Shown piece by piece: positions 25,839 through 33,419 of a stretch of DNA of 41,360 nucleotides. The position numbers and the translations under genes were made by a program. Positions within the stretch are counted from its first letter, which is position 1. The number at the start of each line of letters is the position of its first letter. Origin of the DNA: Paracoccaceae bacterium (GTDB lineage Bacteria > Pseudomonadota > Alphaproteobacteria > Rhodobacterales > Rhodobacteraceae); NCBI GenBank assembly GCA_014359745.1, contig JACIYW010000007.1:1-41360 (forward strand), read 5' to 3'. The notes under the pieces are model-generated. The model worked only from the letters and a program-made list of their open reading frames with translations, ran no database searches and had not been told where the DNA came from.

Positions 25839-27449
25839 CTAAAAGCGGGCGGTTCCGAATGTTACGGGATGCAGTTTGCGTTTGGCGGCCTCGGCGATGG
25901 TGGCCAGACAAAAGCCCAGCACCTTGCGGCTGTCGCACGGGTCGATCATCCCGTCGTCAAGTTGCAGTCCCGATGTGGTGAAGGCATCGGCCTGATCGCC
26001 GAACAGCTTGATGATCCGGTCCTCCTGCGCCCTGAGGGCGTCCATATCCGGTTCCTGCCCGCGCAGCGCGGCCCCCTCGGTGGCGACAATGGTCATGGTC
26101 TTGGCGGCCTGTTCACCGCCCATCACACCAGTCGAGGCATTGGGCCAGGAAAACAGGAACCGAGGTTCGAACGCACGCCCGCACATGCCGTAATTCCCGG
26201 CCCCAAAGCTGGCACCGATCATCAGTGTGATCTGCGGCACGGTGGCGTTGGCAACGGCCTGAATCATCGCGGCACCGTTCTTGATCATGCCCGCCTGTTC
26301 ATAGGTGACACCAACCATGTATCCCGTGGTGTTCTGCAAATAGATGATCGGGCGATCCAGCTGACAGCATAGCTGAATGAACTGCGCCGCCTTCATCGCG
26401 CCGGCATTGTCAATGGGGCCGTTATTGCCGATGATGGCGCAGTTGTGGCCGTGGATCGTGCCTTGCAGACAGACCGTCTGCGGCCCGAACAGCGGCTTGA
26501 ACTCGGTGAAATCCGACCCATCCGTCAACCGCGCCGCAATCTCGCGCATGTCATAGGGCTTGCGAGAATCGGCGGGGACGATGGCGGCCAGATCGCCGCT
26601 GGAATAGCGTGGCGGATCGAACGCGGCGGCAGTGTGACAGGCCCGGTCCCATTTCAGCCCGCCGATCACCTTGCGCGCCATGCCAAGCGCGGCCACGTCA
26701 TCCTCGGCCAGGTACTCGACCAACCCGGTCTTGATGGAGTGCATCTCGGCCCCGCCCAGTTCTTCGGCATCCGCCGTCTCTCCGGTGGCGGCCTTGACCA
26801 GCGGGGGACCGCCCAGAAAGGCGCGCCCGCGCCCGCGTACGGAAATCACATAATCGCTCAGCCCCGGCATATAGGCCCCCCCCGCAGTGGAGGAGCCGTG
26901 CAGCACGGTGATCACCGGGCATCCGGCGGCAGACAGGCGCGACAGGTTGCGGAAAATCGCGCCGCCATGGATGAAACGTTCAACCCGATAGCGCATCAGG
27001 TTGGCCCCGGCGCTTTCAACCAGAAATATGAATGGGAGGCGGTTTTCCAGGGCGATTTCTTGCGCCCGGATGATCTTTTCGCCGCCGGGATCGGTGATCG
27101 CGCCCGCGTCAATGCCGCTGTCATTGGCGACGATCATGCATCTGATACCACTGACATAGCCGATCCCGGCGATCTGGCTGGCGCCTGGTACCGAGGCATC
27201 CGGTTCTGCCCCGTCGCGCAGGTATCCGGCCATGTTGCCGATCGTGAGAAATGGCGCGCCAGGGTCAAGCAGGCGGGCCAGCCGTTCGCGCGGGAGGCAC
27301 TGGCCGCGCTTGGCGAACCTCGCGGCCGAGCGTCCAGACTTGTCGGCCGCACGCGCCTCGAGTTCGCGCATCCGGTCAACCAGCACCATCATTGCTGCGC
27401 GGTTCCGGGTCGCCTCGGGGCTATCTGGCTGAAGGTCGGATTGAAACAT
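25839..27449 (-). CDS. Acyl-CoA carboxylase carboxyltransferase (beta) subunit
   Basis: This 536-residue protein of the carboxyl transferase family moves CO2 from biotin to an acyl-CoA. The two crotonase-like halves are clear. The N-half has RFAKRGQCLPRERLARLLDPGAPF, ALENRLPFIFLVESAGANL, TVLHGSSTAGGAYMPGLSDYVI and KAATGETADAEELGGAEMHS. The C-half has AIIGNNGPIDNAGAMKAAQFIQLCCQLDRPIIYLQNTTGYMVG, SFGAGNYGMCGRAFEPRFLFSWPNA and GVMGGEQAA. The pattern is that of methylcrotonyl/geranyl-CoA carboxylase beta chains rather than PccB. Two starts are possible, 27488 and 27449, neither with a good ribosome binding site; the shorter matches the usual N-terminus (MFQSDLQPDSPEA). The alpha subunit is encoded downstream. 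The substrate is probably an alpha-beta-unsaturated branched acyl-CoA; this is inferred. Confidence 0.9.
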   Translation of the reverse strand: MFQSDLQPDSPEATRNRAAMMVLVDRMRELEARAADKSGRSAARFAKRGQCLPRERLARLLDPGAPFLTIGNMAGYLRDGAEPDASVPGASQIAGIGYVSGIRCMIVANDSGIDAGAITDPGGEKIIRAQEIALENRLPFIFLVESAGANLMRYRVERFIHGGAIFRNLSRLSAAGCPVITVLHGSSTAGGAYMPGLSDYVISVRGRGRAFLGGPPLVKAATGETADAEELGGAEMHSIKTGLVEYLAEDDVAALGMARKVIGGLKWDRACHTAAAFDPPRYSSGDLAAIVPADSRKPYDMREIAARLTDGSDFTEFKPLFGPQTVCLQGTIHGHNCAIIGNNGPIDNAGAMKAAQFIQLCCQLDRPIIYLQNTTGYMVGVTYEQAGMIKNGAAMIQAVANATVPQITLMIGASFGAGNYGMCGRAFEPRFLFSWPNASTGVMGGEQAAKTMTIVATEGAALRGQEPDMDALRAQEDRIIKLFGDQADAFTTSGLQLDDGMIDPCDSRKVLGFCLATIAEAAKRKLHPVTFGTARF

Positions 27450-27679
27450 GGTTCGGGCCAGTTCTGGTAAGGCTGGAATCGGGATCATGGTAATTTGAGC
27501 ACCACTCAGCTTTTTTGTTTTTCAACCCAGTGAGTAACCGTTAAGTGAGGTAGTGCCTTGTTTATGCGCGCAAAACGGAACCGCGCCCGCCGCCAATCCA
27601 GTAACGATGAAAGGAATGCCAGCAGGTGCCGTCATTGCACGTTGCGCCCGGCAAGCCGGGGCCTTCAAAAGAAATCCGG
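27450..27679. other. Intercistronic gap with direct and inverted repeats
   Basis: This is the only sizeable gap (230 bases) inside the minus-strand catabolic arm. It contains AGTGAGT and AGTGAGG flanking AACCGTT (around 27528-27551) and an A-rich run on the minus strand. It could hold a promoter or operator for the carboxylase-to-FadH segment; I see no convincing -10/-35 pair and no gene. Confidence 0.3.
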
Positions 27680-28144
27680 CTACAGGACATAGTGAAAATC
27701 GGTCACTTTCCCCTCAGGTTTATCGACAAACTCGACCTTGACACGGGTGCCCGGCTTCAGCTTGCCCATGGCCGCGCCCACATCCGACATATCCAGCCCC
27801 CGCACGAAATTGATCATTGCGGTATCAATCCCGTCCAGGCGGACATAAGCGATGGCATAGGGCGGGGGCGGCAGATGTTCGAACGCCGCCGAGACAATTG
27901 TCGCGGCTTCGATCACGCCCTCGTGGCCGGCCTCGACCCATTCATCGCACGCCTCGAACGAGCGTTCGCAATAGGCGCGCGGCGGCAGGTAGGATATGCC
28001 GCTCTTGCTGCTTTTGGTGGCCAGGATCTTGCGTTCTTTGAGGGCATCAAAGAATTTGCCGGCGACCTTGCCGACCGAGTAATTGTACCGGACATTCCAT
28101 TCGCCGGAAATCACGTCGCTGGCTTTGGTTTCGTCATTTGCCAT
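27680..28144 (-). CDS. DUF35 OB-fold protein (thiolase partner)
   Basis: This 154-residue protein fits the family of zinc-ribbon plus OB-fold (DUF35) proteins that form complexes with thiolase-superfamily enzymes and help position CoA. The OB-fold half is recognisable from AHEGVIEAATIVSAAFEHLPPPPYAIAYVRLDG to LKPGTRVKVEF. The usual zinc ribbon has a CxxCG pair and a second Cys pair; here the first pair is absent (KSGISYLPPRAYC) and the other cysteines are spaced unusually (C-ERSFEA-C), so zinc may not be bound. The ATG at 28144 has AAAGGAG upstream, and the longer frame before it overlaps the thiolase gene. It starts 20 bases after the thiolase-fold genes, which it almost surely partners. Confidence 0.8.
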   Translation of the reverse strand: MANDETKASDVISGEWNVRYNYSVGKVAGKFFDALKERKILATKSSKSGISYLPPRAYCERSFEACDEWVEAGHEGVIEAATIVSAAFEHLPPPPYAIAYVRLDGIDTAMINFVRGLDMSDVGAAMGKLKPGTRVKVEFVDKPEGKVTDFHYVL

Positions 28145-28164
28145 TGTTCTGGCTCCTTTGTCTG

Positions 28165-29352
28165 TCAGAGATGATCGGCCCCGAAAACCGAACAAGTGTA
28201 AAATTGCGCAGATCCGCCGATGGCTGTCGCCACCGCGTTGCGAACACCGGATACCTGCATATCGCCAGCCTTCTGCATCACCTGGTTGGCGGCCTCGATT
28301 GCGCGTACCAGACCGGTCACGCCGATCGGGTTGGTGCACAGCGTACCGCCCGACGGTGAAACCGTCAGTTCGGATCCAAGGTCAAAAGCCCCCGCGTCGC
28401 TTAGCGCCGCAGCTTCGCCGCGCCCACAGAACCCAAGCGATTCAATCTGCGGAAATTGCATCGAGCTGAACGGGTCATACAGTTCAGCCACCTGAATTTC
28501 CCGCATCGGATCGGTGATGCCTGCCTGGCCGTAGGCTTCTTTGCCGGCGATCTCCAACTCGGCCAGGTCGGCGTATTCAACATCAGCCTTGGGGCCGGTC
28601 TTGTCCCCCTGAAACACCGTGCTGGCGGTCGCGCCGATGCCGTTGATAAAGGCCGGTTTTGTGCATTTTTTACGCGCACCTTCTAGATTTGTCAGCACCA
28701 TCGCCGCCGCGCCGGATGAACGTGGGCAGCAATCAAACAGCTTGTAAGGCCATGAAATCGGGGCGGAATTCATCACGTCATCAATGGTGATTTTCCCCTT
28801 CAGATGCGCATGGGGATTTCTCAGCGCATTGGCACGCGCCCGCACGACCACCTGGGCAAATTGTTCCTCGGTGGTGCCGTAGAGCGACATCTGGCGCTGG
28901 GAGGAAAGCGCCGTCATGGTAACCGTATTCAGGGCGAAATCGAACTCGTAGAACCGGTCCCAGATCAGGTTCAGAACGTGCTGGGAGTCGGGGGTTTCGG
29001 CCACCCGGTCGGCTCCGACAACCAGCACGTTATTGTACAGTCCGGATGCCACATGGGTATAGCCCGCATGCAGGGCCGACCCACCCGTCGCCCCGCCGGT
29101 GTGGATCCGCATCAGCGGCTTTCCGGCACCGAAAATCGAATCGACCGACCATTTTTCGATGTCGTGGATGCCGACGAATTCTGTTGGTGCCATGGAAAAT
29201 ACCACCGCATCAATATCATCCGGTGTCATCTTGGCATCGGCCAAGGCGGCCAGCGTCGCGTCCTGCACCAGTTCGGCGTAGACCTTGTCGTCGTGGTGCT
29301 TTTTGAAAACGGTTTGACCCGTGCCGATCACGGCTACCTGCTGCGGACTCAT
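28165..29352 (-). CDS. Thiolase-superfamily protein 1 (Ltp2-like, non-canonical active site)
   Basis: This 395-residue protein has the SCP2-thiolase layout. At the nucleophile position, where thiolases carry Cys, it reads RIHTGGATGGSALHAG with no cysteine. The mid-protein His motif (HDAF-like) reads ELYDPFSS, and the C-terminal GHPxGATG motif reads TNPIGVTG. These replacements argue against classic thiolysis. The pairing with a DUF35 protein is that of the aldolase Ltp2-ChsH2(DUF35) of steroid side-chain degradation, where the thiolase fold is repurposed for C-C cleavage, and of other thiolase/DUF35 complexes. AGGAGG precedes the ATG at 29352, which overlaps the stop of the second thiolase gene (ATGA). 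The family is clear; retro-aldol chemistry is inferred. Confidence 0.82.
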   Translation of the reverse strand: MSPQQVAVIGTGQTVFKKHHDDKVYAELVQDATLAALADAKMTPDDIDAVVFSMAPTEFVGIHDIEKWSVDSIFGAGKPLMRIHTGGATGGSALHAGYTHVASGLYNNVLVVGADRVAETPDSQHVLNLIWDRFYEFDFALNTVTMTALSSQRQMSLYGTTEEQFAQVVVRARANALRNPHAHLKGKITIDDVMNSAPISWPYKLFDCCPRSSGAAAMVLTNLEGARKKCTKPAFINGIGATASTVFQGDKTGPKADVEYADLAELEIAGKEAYGQAGITDPMREIQVAELYDPFSSMQFPQIESLGFCGRGEAAALSDAGAFDLGSELTVSPSGGTLCTNPIGVTGLVRAIEAANQVMQKAGDMQVSGVRNAVATAIGGSAQFYTCSVFGADHL

Positions 29353-30458
29353 GCTGGGACCTCCTGAAAAATGGCGGCGACGGTGCCCTGATGGGCGAAC
29401 CCGTGAAAGCCGATGGCAGCCGCCGTTTTCACCTGGCCCGCCTGTACCGGCCCGGCCTTTCCGGCAACCTGCAACACCGCTTCGGCGGCGCTGACCAGCC
29501 CGGCGCAGAAATAGGGGTTCTGGGCAAACGGTCCGCCGGACGGCGATACGATCTGATCTGCCGGTATGGCCAGCGCCTCACGGGTGGCGATGTCGTGATA
29601 GGCGGTTTGCGCCTCGATTTCGATAACGTCCAGATCGGCGGCACCGGACAGGCCCGCATCGGCCATGGCATTGGAATAGGCGGTTTTCAACCCGCTCATC
29701 GATGACAGCCGCTCGGCCCCCAACTGATAGCTTTCAAGGCTCCAGCCGATGCCAGACAGGCGCGCCATCGGGGTCTTGCCAGGATTGTCGTTCAGCCATT
29801 TGCCCGAGACGACCACCATCGCAATCGCGCCATCCGTGACCGGCGGGCGGTGCCCTTCGCGCAGCGGCGTCGAAACATAGGGCGAGGCAGCTATGGCGTC
29901 CGCCCCTGCCGGTGTACGCGCAACACCACGCGGGTTCCTGGCCGCAGCCTGACCATAGCTGGCCGCAACTTGGCTGGCTTTCGCCTCGTCGGCACCCCGC
30001 ATGGCCCCGGCGAACAACCCGTCAGTGATGGACATGTTCAGCCCGATGGGACGGGTATAGAATGGCTCGCAGCGCATCCGCATTACGTCTTCGAACGGCG
30101 CGATCGAACTTTTGTTCCAGCTGACCAGCAGGCCAAGGTGGAACCGGCCCGACCGGATGCGCGTCGCTTCCAGGCAAAGACCGGTCAGACCCGAATCGGT
30201 CGCCTTGATCTCATCCTTCAGATAGGCCCCCGATGGCGCAGCCAGCAACATGCTGGAAATACTGCGCCCGTCCAGTTCGTCGCAAGCGGCGATGGTCACA
30301 TGGTCCAGATCCCTGCGGTTCAATCCCACTGCATCCAACGCCTTTTTCGCGGTGTCGTATACCATCTCCTCAAGCCGCTTGTCAGTCACGCGATCGCGTG
30401 CCTCGTGCAGGGTGACACCCAGTATATAGGCGTCATTCTCCTTAAAGACTGGGACCAT
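29349..30458 (-). CDS. Thiolase-superfamily protein 2 (non-canonical active site)
   Basis: This 369-residue thiolase-fold protein is encoded directly before thiolase-fold protein 1 and overlaps it by four bases, so the pair may form a heteromer. The N-terminal half has LEEMVYDTAKKALDAVGLNRRDLDHVTIAACDELDGRS, and the end has SPSGGPFAQNPYFCAGLVSAAEAVLQV. The nucleophile region reads KATDSGLTGLCLEATRI, without the normal CASG-type Cys, and the C-terminal GHP motif is QNP, so the classic residues are absent here too. It is the first gene of the minus-strand arm. The ATG at 30458 is preceded by GGAGGAG; an ATG eight codons earlier has no good site. Transcription probably starts in the 200-base gap shared with the TetR gene. 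Confidence 0.78.
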   Translation of the reverse strand: MVPVFKENDAYILGVTLHEARDRVTDKRLEEMVYDTAKKALDAVGLNRRDLDHVTIAACDELDGRSISSMLLAAPSGAYLKDEIKATDSGLTGLCLEATRIRSGRFHLGLLVSWNKSSIAPFEDVMRMRCEPFYTRPIGLNMSITDGLFAGAMRGADEAKASQVAASYGQAAARNPRGVARTPAGADAIAASPYVSTPLREGHRPPVTDGAIAMVVVSGKWLNDNPGKTPMARLSGIGWSLESYQLGAERLSSMSGLKTAYSNAMADAGLSGAADLDVIEIEAQTAYHDIATREALAIPADQIVSPSGGPFAQNPYFCAGLVSAAEAVLQVAGKAGPVQAGQVKTAAAIGFHGFAHQGTVAAIFQEVPA

Positions 30459-30662
30459 TGAATTCTCCTCCGGCAAGGCCAACGCGCCGCCGGTTGGCGA
30501 CAGCGATTCTGAGTTCCCGACAAACGCTAGCGCAGGAATTTTGAATTGTCATTCATTTAATTTATTTGCAGTTCATCTGATAATCCACTAGGTACTACAA
30601 GTGACCAGTCGTTCAATTCGACATCACCGATCCGTTGATTCCAAAGTTAAAAAGGGTATTTT
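30459..30662. promoter_or_regulatory. Divergent promoter region with candidate TetR operator
   Basis: This 204-base gap separates the minus-strand thiolase gene from the plus-strand TetR gene and includes an AT-rich stretch (about 30535-30600), unusual in this GC-rich window. At 30602-30615 lies TGACCAGTCGTTCA, with TGA/TCA ends, overlapping GTCG-N7-CGAC (30608-30622). TetR-family repressors often bind such sites in their own divergent promoter. The palindromes are imperfect, so the operator call is tentative. Confidence 0.45.
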
Positions 30663-31352
30663 GTGGCGAAAACTTCGAGGACTTCGAGCAAGCAGGCTTG
30701 GGGCGATGCGTTCCCAGATGCCGAGCAGGTGAGGGAGCTCAAGCGGGTGGCCGTTCTGCGTGGCGCGGCGCAGGCATTCAACAAATATGGATTTCACGGC
30801 ACCTCACTGGACGATATTGCCGAAAGCCTAGGCGTGACCAAGCCTGCGCTTTACCACTATGTGAAGAGCAAGCAGGAAATGCTGTTCCTGGTGCGCGAGG
30901 CGACGCTGGCCGCTGCGTTTGCCAGCCTTGAGTTGGCCGAGGCGCGGGGCGGCAGCGGTCGGGAGCGCCTGATCTCCACCCTGCGCGACTATATCCAGAG
31001 CATTAACAGCGAAGATTCGATCTGTGTCATCAGCATGGAGGAACGGGTTCTGCGGGAACCCTTTGAGTCCAGAATCATCGGCATCCGCGATGATTTCGAG
31101 GCGCGACTGCGTGATCTTGTCGAGCAGGGCATCGAGGATGGCAGTATCGTGCCCTGCTGCCCCAAGCTGGTGGTGTTCAGCCTGCTGGGGTCGGTGAACT
31201 GGACGCAACGTTGGTTTCGGCACGGCGGCGCGTGGTCCAACGAGCAGGTTTCGGTGGCGGTTGGAGAGGTTTTGGAGAGATCCCTGTCGCCCGACCCGTC
31301 GCCCAGACTTTTGGCCGATCCGGCAAAGATAGAGATCGAAGTCGCGAACTAA
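30663..31352 (+). CDS. TetR-family transcriptional regulator
   Basis: This 229-residue TetR-type regulator has an N-terminal helix-turn-helix: RVAVLRGAAQAFNKYGFHGTSLDDIAESLGVTKPALYHYVKSKQEML at roughly residues 28-74, with ALYHYVKSK as the recognition-helix end. The C-terminal ligand-binding part (TLRDYIQSINSEDSICVISMEERVL, LLGSVNWTQRWFRHGGAWS) resembles regulators of fatty-acid and steroid-type CoA pathways such as KstR2, but this is not specific. The start is a GTG at 30663 with AAGGG upstream. It lies between the two arms of the catabolic locus and is probably their repressor, with an acyl-CoA intermediate as inducer; that role is inferred from position. Confidence 0.85.
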   Translation: MAKTSRTSSKQAWGDAFPDAEQVRELKRVAVLRGAAQAFNKYGFHGTSLDDIAESLGVTKPALYHYVKSKQEMLFLVREATLAAAFASLELAEARGGSGRERLISTLRDYIQSINSEDSICVISMEERVLREPFESRIIGIRDDFEARLRDLVEQGIEDGSIVPCCPKLVVFSLLGSVNWTQRWFRHGGAWSNEQVSVAVGEVLERSLSPDPSPRLLADPAKIEIEVAN

Positions 31353-31395
31353 CGCAATCCGGCGCAGGAGACGCCATGCCAAAAGGAGAAGGGAA

Positions 31396-32553
31396 TTGGA
31401 TTTCAATCTGACTGAAGATCAAAAGCGGTTGCAGGAATTGATCTGGAGCTTTGCCGAAAAGGAAGTCGCTCCGATTGCCGAGCGTCTGGACGCCGAAGCG
31501 GTGTTTCCCACGGAGCTGTTCCAAAAGGTCGCCGAGATGGGCATCACCTCGATACCGTTCCCGAAAGAATTCGGCGGCATGGGGTTCGATACGCTGGAAA
31601 TGGTCATCGCGCTGGAGCAGCTGGCCCGCGCCGATCAGTCGTTGGCGGCGACCACCATGGTCAGCGTGGCCTGCGGGCTGGTGATGGCGCGCTATGGCAG
31701 CAAGGAACAGATCGCCAAATACGTGCCAGATATCGTATCGGGCAAGGCAATTGGCGCGATTGCCGGAACCGAGCCTCAGGCCGGTTCCTGGACCGCAGGT
31801 ATCACCACGCGCGCCAAGAAAGTCGATGGCGGCTGGCTGCTGAATGGTGAAAAGGCTTATATCACCAACGCCGGCACGCCTCTGACATCTTATGTTCTGG
31901 TCATGGCCGTGTCCAGCGAGCCGGGGGCTGAGCGTAAGCAGTACACCCTTTTCATCGTGCCTGCGGGCACCAAGGGATTCACCCCGGGCGAGCCGTATAA
32001 GAAAATGGGCTGGCGGTCTTCGGATACGCGGCCCTTGTATTTTGACGATTGCTTTATCCCTGATGATTCCATTCTCGGCGACGTGCATGGCGGCCGTATC
32101 CTGCTGCATCGCGGCTATCAGCAGGCGCGGGTTTTCCTGTCGGCCTGTTCGGTTGGTCTGGCCCAGGCCAGCATCGATCATTCGATTGAATTCGCCAACA
32201 ACCGCAAGGCGTTCAAGGGCACAATCGGGTCGTTGCAGATGGTGCAGGACATGATCGCCGATATGGCGGTCGGCACCGAGGCTGCCCGTCTGTTGACCTA
32301 TCGCGCCGCCCAACTGGCGGACCAAGGCACCGCGACGCTGAGGGATCTGGCCTATGCCAAGTATTTTGCCACCGAGAACGGTTCGAAATGTGCCGATCTG
32401 GCGATCCAGGTGCACGGTGGCTGGGGCTTCATGGATGACTGCGCGGTATCGCGATTCTACCGCGACAACCGGGTCTGCACGATTGGCGACGGGGCTAGCC
32501 AGATTCAAAAACTGATCATGGCAAGGGATCTGGGGTTGGACGTTCAGTTCTGA
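31396..32553 (+). CDS. Acyl-CoA dehydrogenase (TTG start)
   Basis: This 385-residue acyl-CoA dehydrogenase starts at TTG (31396), supported by a strong AAAGGAG upstream and the canonical N-terminus MDFNLTEDQKRLQELIWSFAEKEVAP. Family blocks include FPKEFGGMGFDTLEMVIALEQLARAD, NGEKAYITNAG, KKMGWRSSDTRPLYFDDCFIP and VHGGWGFMDDCAVSRFYRDNRV. Two sites differ from the norm. The FAD/substrate loop reads TEPQAGSWT where most have EPxAGSD, and the position of the catalytic glutamate in YEGTSxIQ reads GDGASQIQ, placing Asp where Glu normally acts. It may be active with an unusual substrate or altered rate. It follows the TetR gene by 43 bases and leads the plus-strand arm. Confidence 0.87.
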   Translation: MDFNLTEDQKRLQELIWSFAEKEVAPIAERLDAEAVFPTELFQKVAEMGITSIPFPKEFGGMGFDTLEMVIALEQLARADQSLAATTMVSVACGLVMARYGSKEQIAKYVPDIVSGKAIGAIAGTEPQAGSWTAGITTRAKKVDGGWLLNGEKAYITNAGTPLTSYVLVMAVSSEPGAERKQYTLFIVPAGTKGFTPGEPYKKMGWRSSDTRPLYFDDCFIPDDSILGDVHGGRILLHRGYQQARVFLSACSVGLAQASIDHSIEFANNRKAFKGTIGSLQMVQDMIADMAVGTEAARLLTYRAAQLADQGTATLRDLAYAKYFATENGSKCADLAIQVHGGWGFMDDCAVSRFYRDNRVCTIGDGASQIQKLIMARDLGLDVQF

Positions 32554-32566
32554 ATCAAAATAACAT

Positions 32567-32596
32567 GTTGCGGGCGGATTCCGCTCCGCCCGCAAC
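32567..32596. other. Strong intercistronic hairpin between dehydrogenase and hydratase genes
   Basis: A perfect 12-base stem (GTTGCGGGCGGA pairing with TCCGCCCGCAAC around a 6-base loop) starts 13 bases after the dehydrogenase stop and ends 34 bases before the hydratase ATG. No U-run follows, so it may be a partial terminator or a 3'-end stabiliser that sets different expression levels for the two genes. Confidence 0.55.
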
Positions 32597-32630
32597 GCTG
32601 AACCGACTAGGCTTTGGGAGGAGCTGAAGT

Positions 32631-33419
32631 ATGGGTTTCGAGGGGAATGCCGTCAGTCTGTGCTGGCCATCGCCCGGTGTGGCTATGGCAACCATGACCC
32701 GTGCGGGAGAAATGAACACCCTGCATCTAGACCTGATAGACGAAATGGGCCGCGCCATTGACGAGGCGCAGGAAAACAAGGCCCGCGCTCTGATCCTGAC
32801 CGGCAACGGGCGCGCCTTCTGCTGCGGTGCCCACTTGAAGTACTTCGATAAGGGCACCCTAGACCGCTTTGACATCAGGGATAATTATCTGAATCGGATT
32901 GCCCTACTGTTCGATCGGATCGAGGCCATTTCCATCCCGGTCATAGCGGCTGTCAACGGCTATGCCATGGGCGGCGGATGTGAAATGGCGCTGGCCTGTG
33001 ATTTCCGCATCATGGCGCAGGGCGCAATCATGGCGCTGCCCGAGGTTAAGCTGGGCGCGACGCCCGGTGCCGGGGGCGTGCAGAAGCTGGCGAAATACTG
33101 CGGGCGCGGCAAGGCGACCGAGGTGATCCTGCTGGCGCAGGACATCGACTGTGATTACGCTCGAGAATTGGGGCTTTTATATACCTCTGTGCCGCCCGAA
33201 GGGCTGCTAGAGGCCGCCCTTGATCTGGCCGCGCAGCTGATGAAATTTAGCCCGATGGCCATTGGTCAGTGCAAGGCATCCATCCACATCGCCGAAGATT
33301 GCGACCTGCGCACCGCCCGCCGCTATGGGCTTGAGGCGCTGAGCAATCTGATCGGGTCTTCTGACTGGGAGGAAGGCATGACCGCCTTTCACGAAAAACG
33401 CGAACCGGAGTTTGGTTGA
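32631..33419 (+). CDS. Enoyl-CoA hydratase/isomerase
   Basis: This 262-residue crotonase-family protein has normal length. The first oxyanion site is in ALILTGNGRAFCCGAHLKYF, and the second in VNGYAMGGGCEMALACDFRIM, where the Glu matches one catalytic glutamate; ALPEVKLGATPGAGG supplies the second. The C-terminus ends EEGMTAFHEKREPEFG. It should hydrate an enoyl-CoA, or isomerise or hydrolyse a ring substrate, as the superfamily allows. GGGAGGAG stands upstream of the ATG. It abuts livG (stop TGA directly followed by ATG). It may replace the deleted hydratase at 24202, though the two sequences are clearly different family members. Confidence 0.9.
   Translation: MGFEGNAVSLCWPSPGVAMATMTRAGEMNTLHLDLIDEMGRAIDEAQENKARALILTGNGRAFCCGAHLKYFDKGTLDRFDIRDNYLNRIALLFDRIEAISIPVIAAVNGYAMGGGCEMALACDFRIMAQGAIMALPEVKLGATPGAGGVQKLAKYCGRGKATEVILLAQDIDCDYARELGLLYTSVPPEGLLEAALDLAAQLMKFSPMAIGQCKASIHIAEDCDLRTARRYGLEALSNLIGSSDWEEGMTAFHEKREPEFG

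Noticed and set aside
24132-26372. 746-codon open frame on the plus strand over the hydratase, dehydrogenase and carboxylase genes
   Set aside because: It spans several clearly coding minus-strand genes and has no protein-like motifs.
22211-27449. Calling the carboxylase the leucine (Liu) or acyclic terpene (Atu) enzyme
   Set aside because: The partner genes specific to those pathways are missing and sequence alone does not settle the substrate.
31177-32595. 472-codon minus-strand frame opposite the TTG-start acyl-CoA dehydrogenase
   Set aside because: The plus-strand dehydrogenase is unmistakable; the antisense product is biased in composition.
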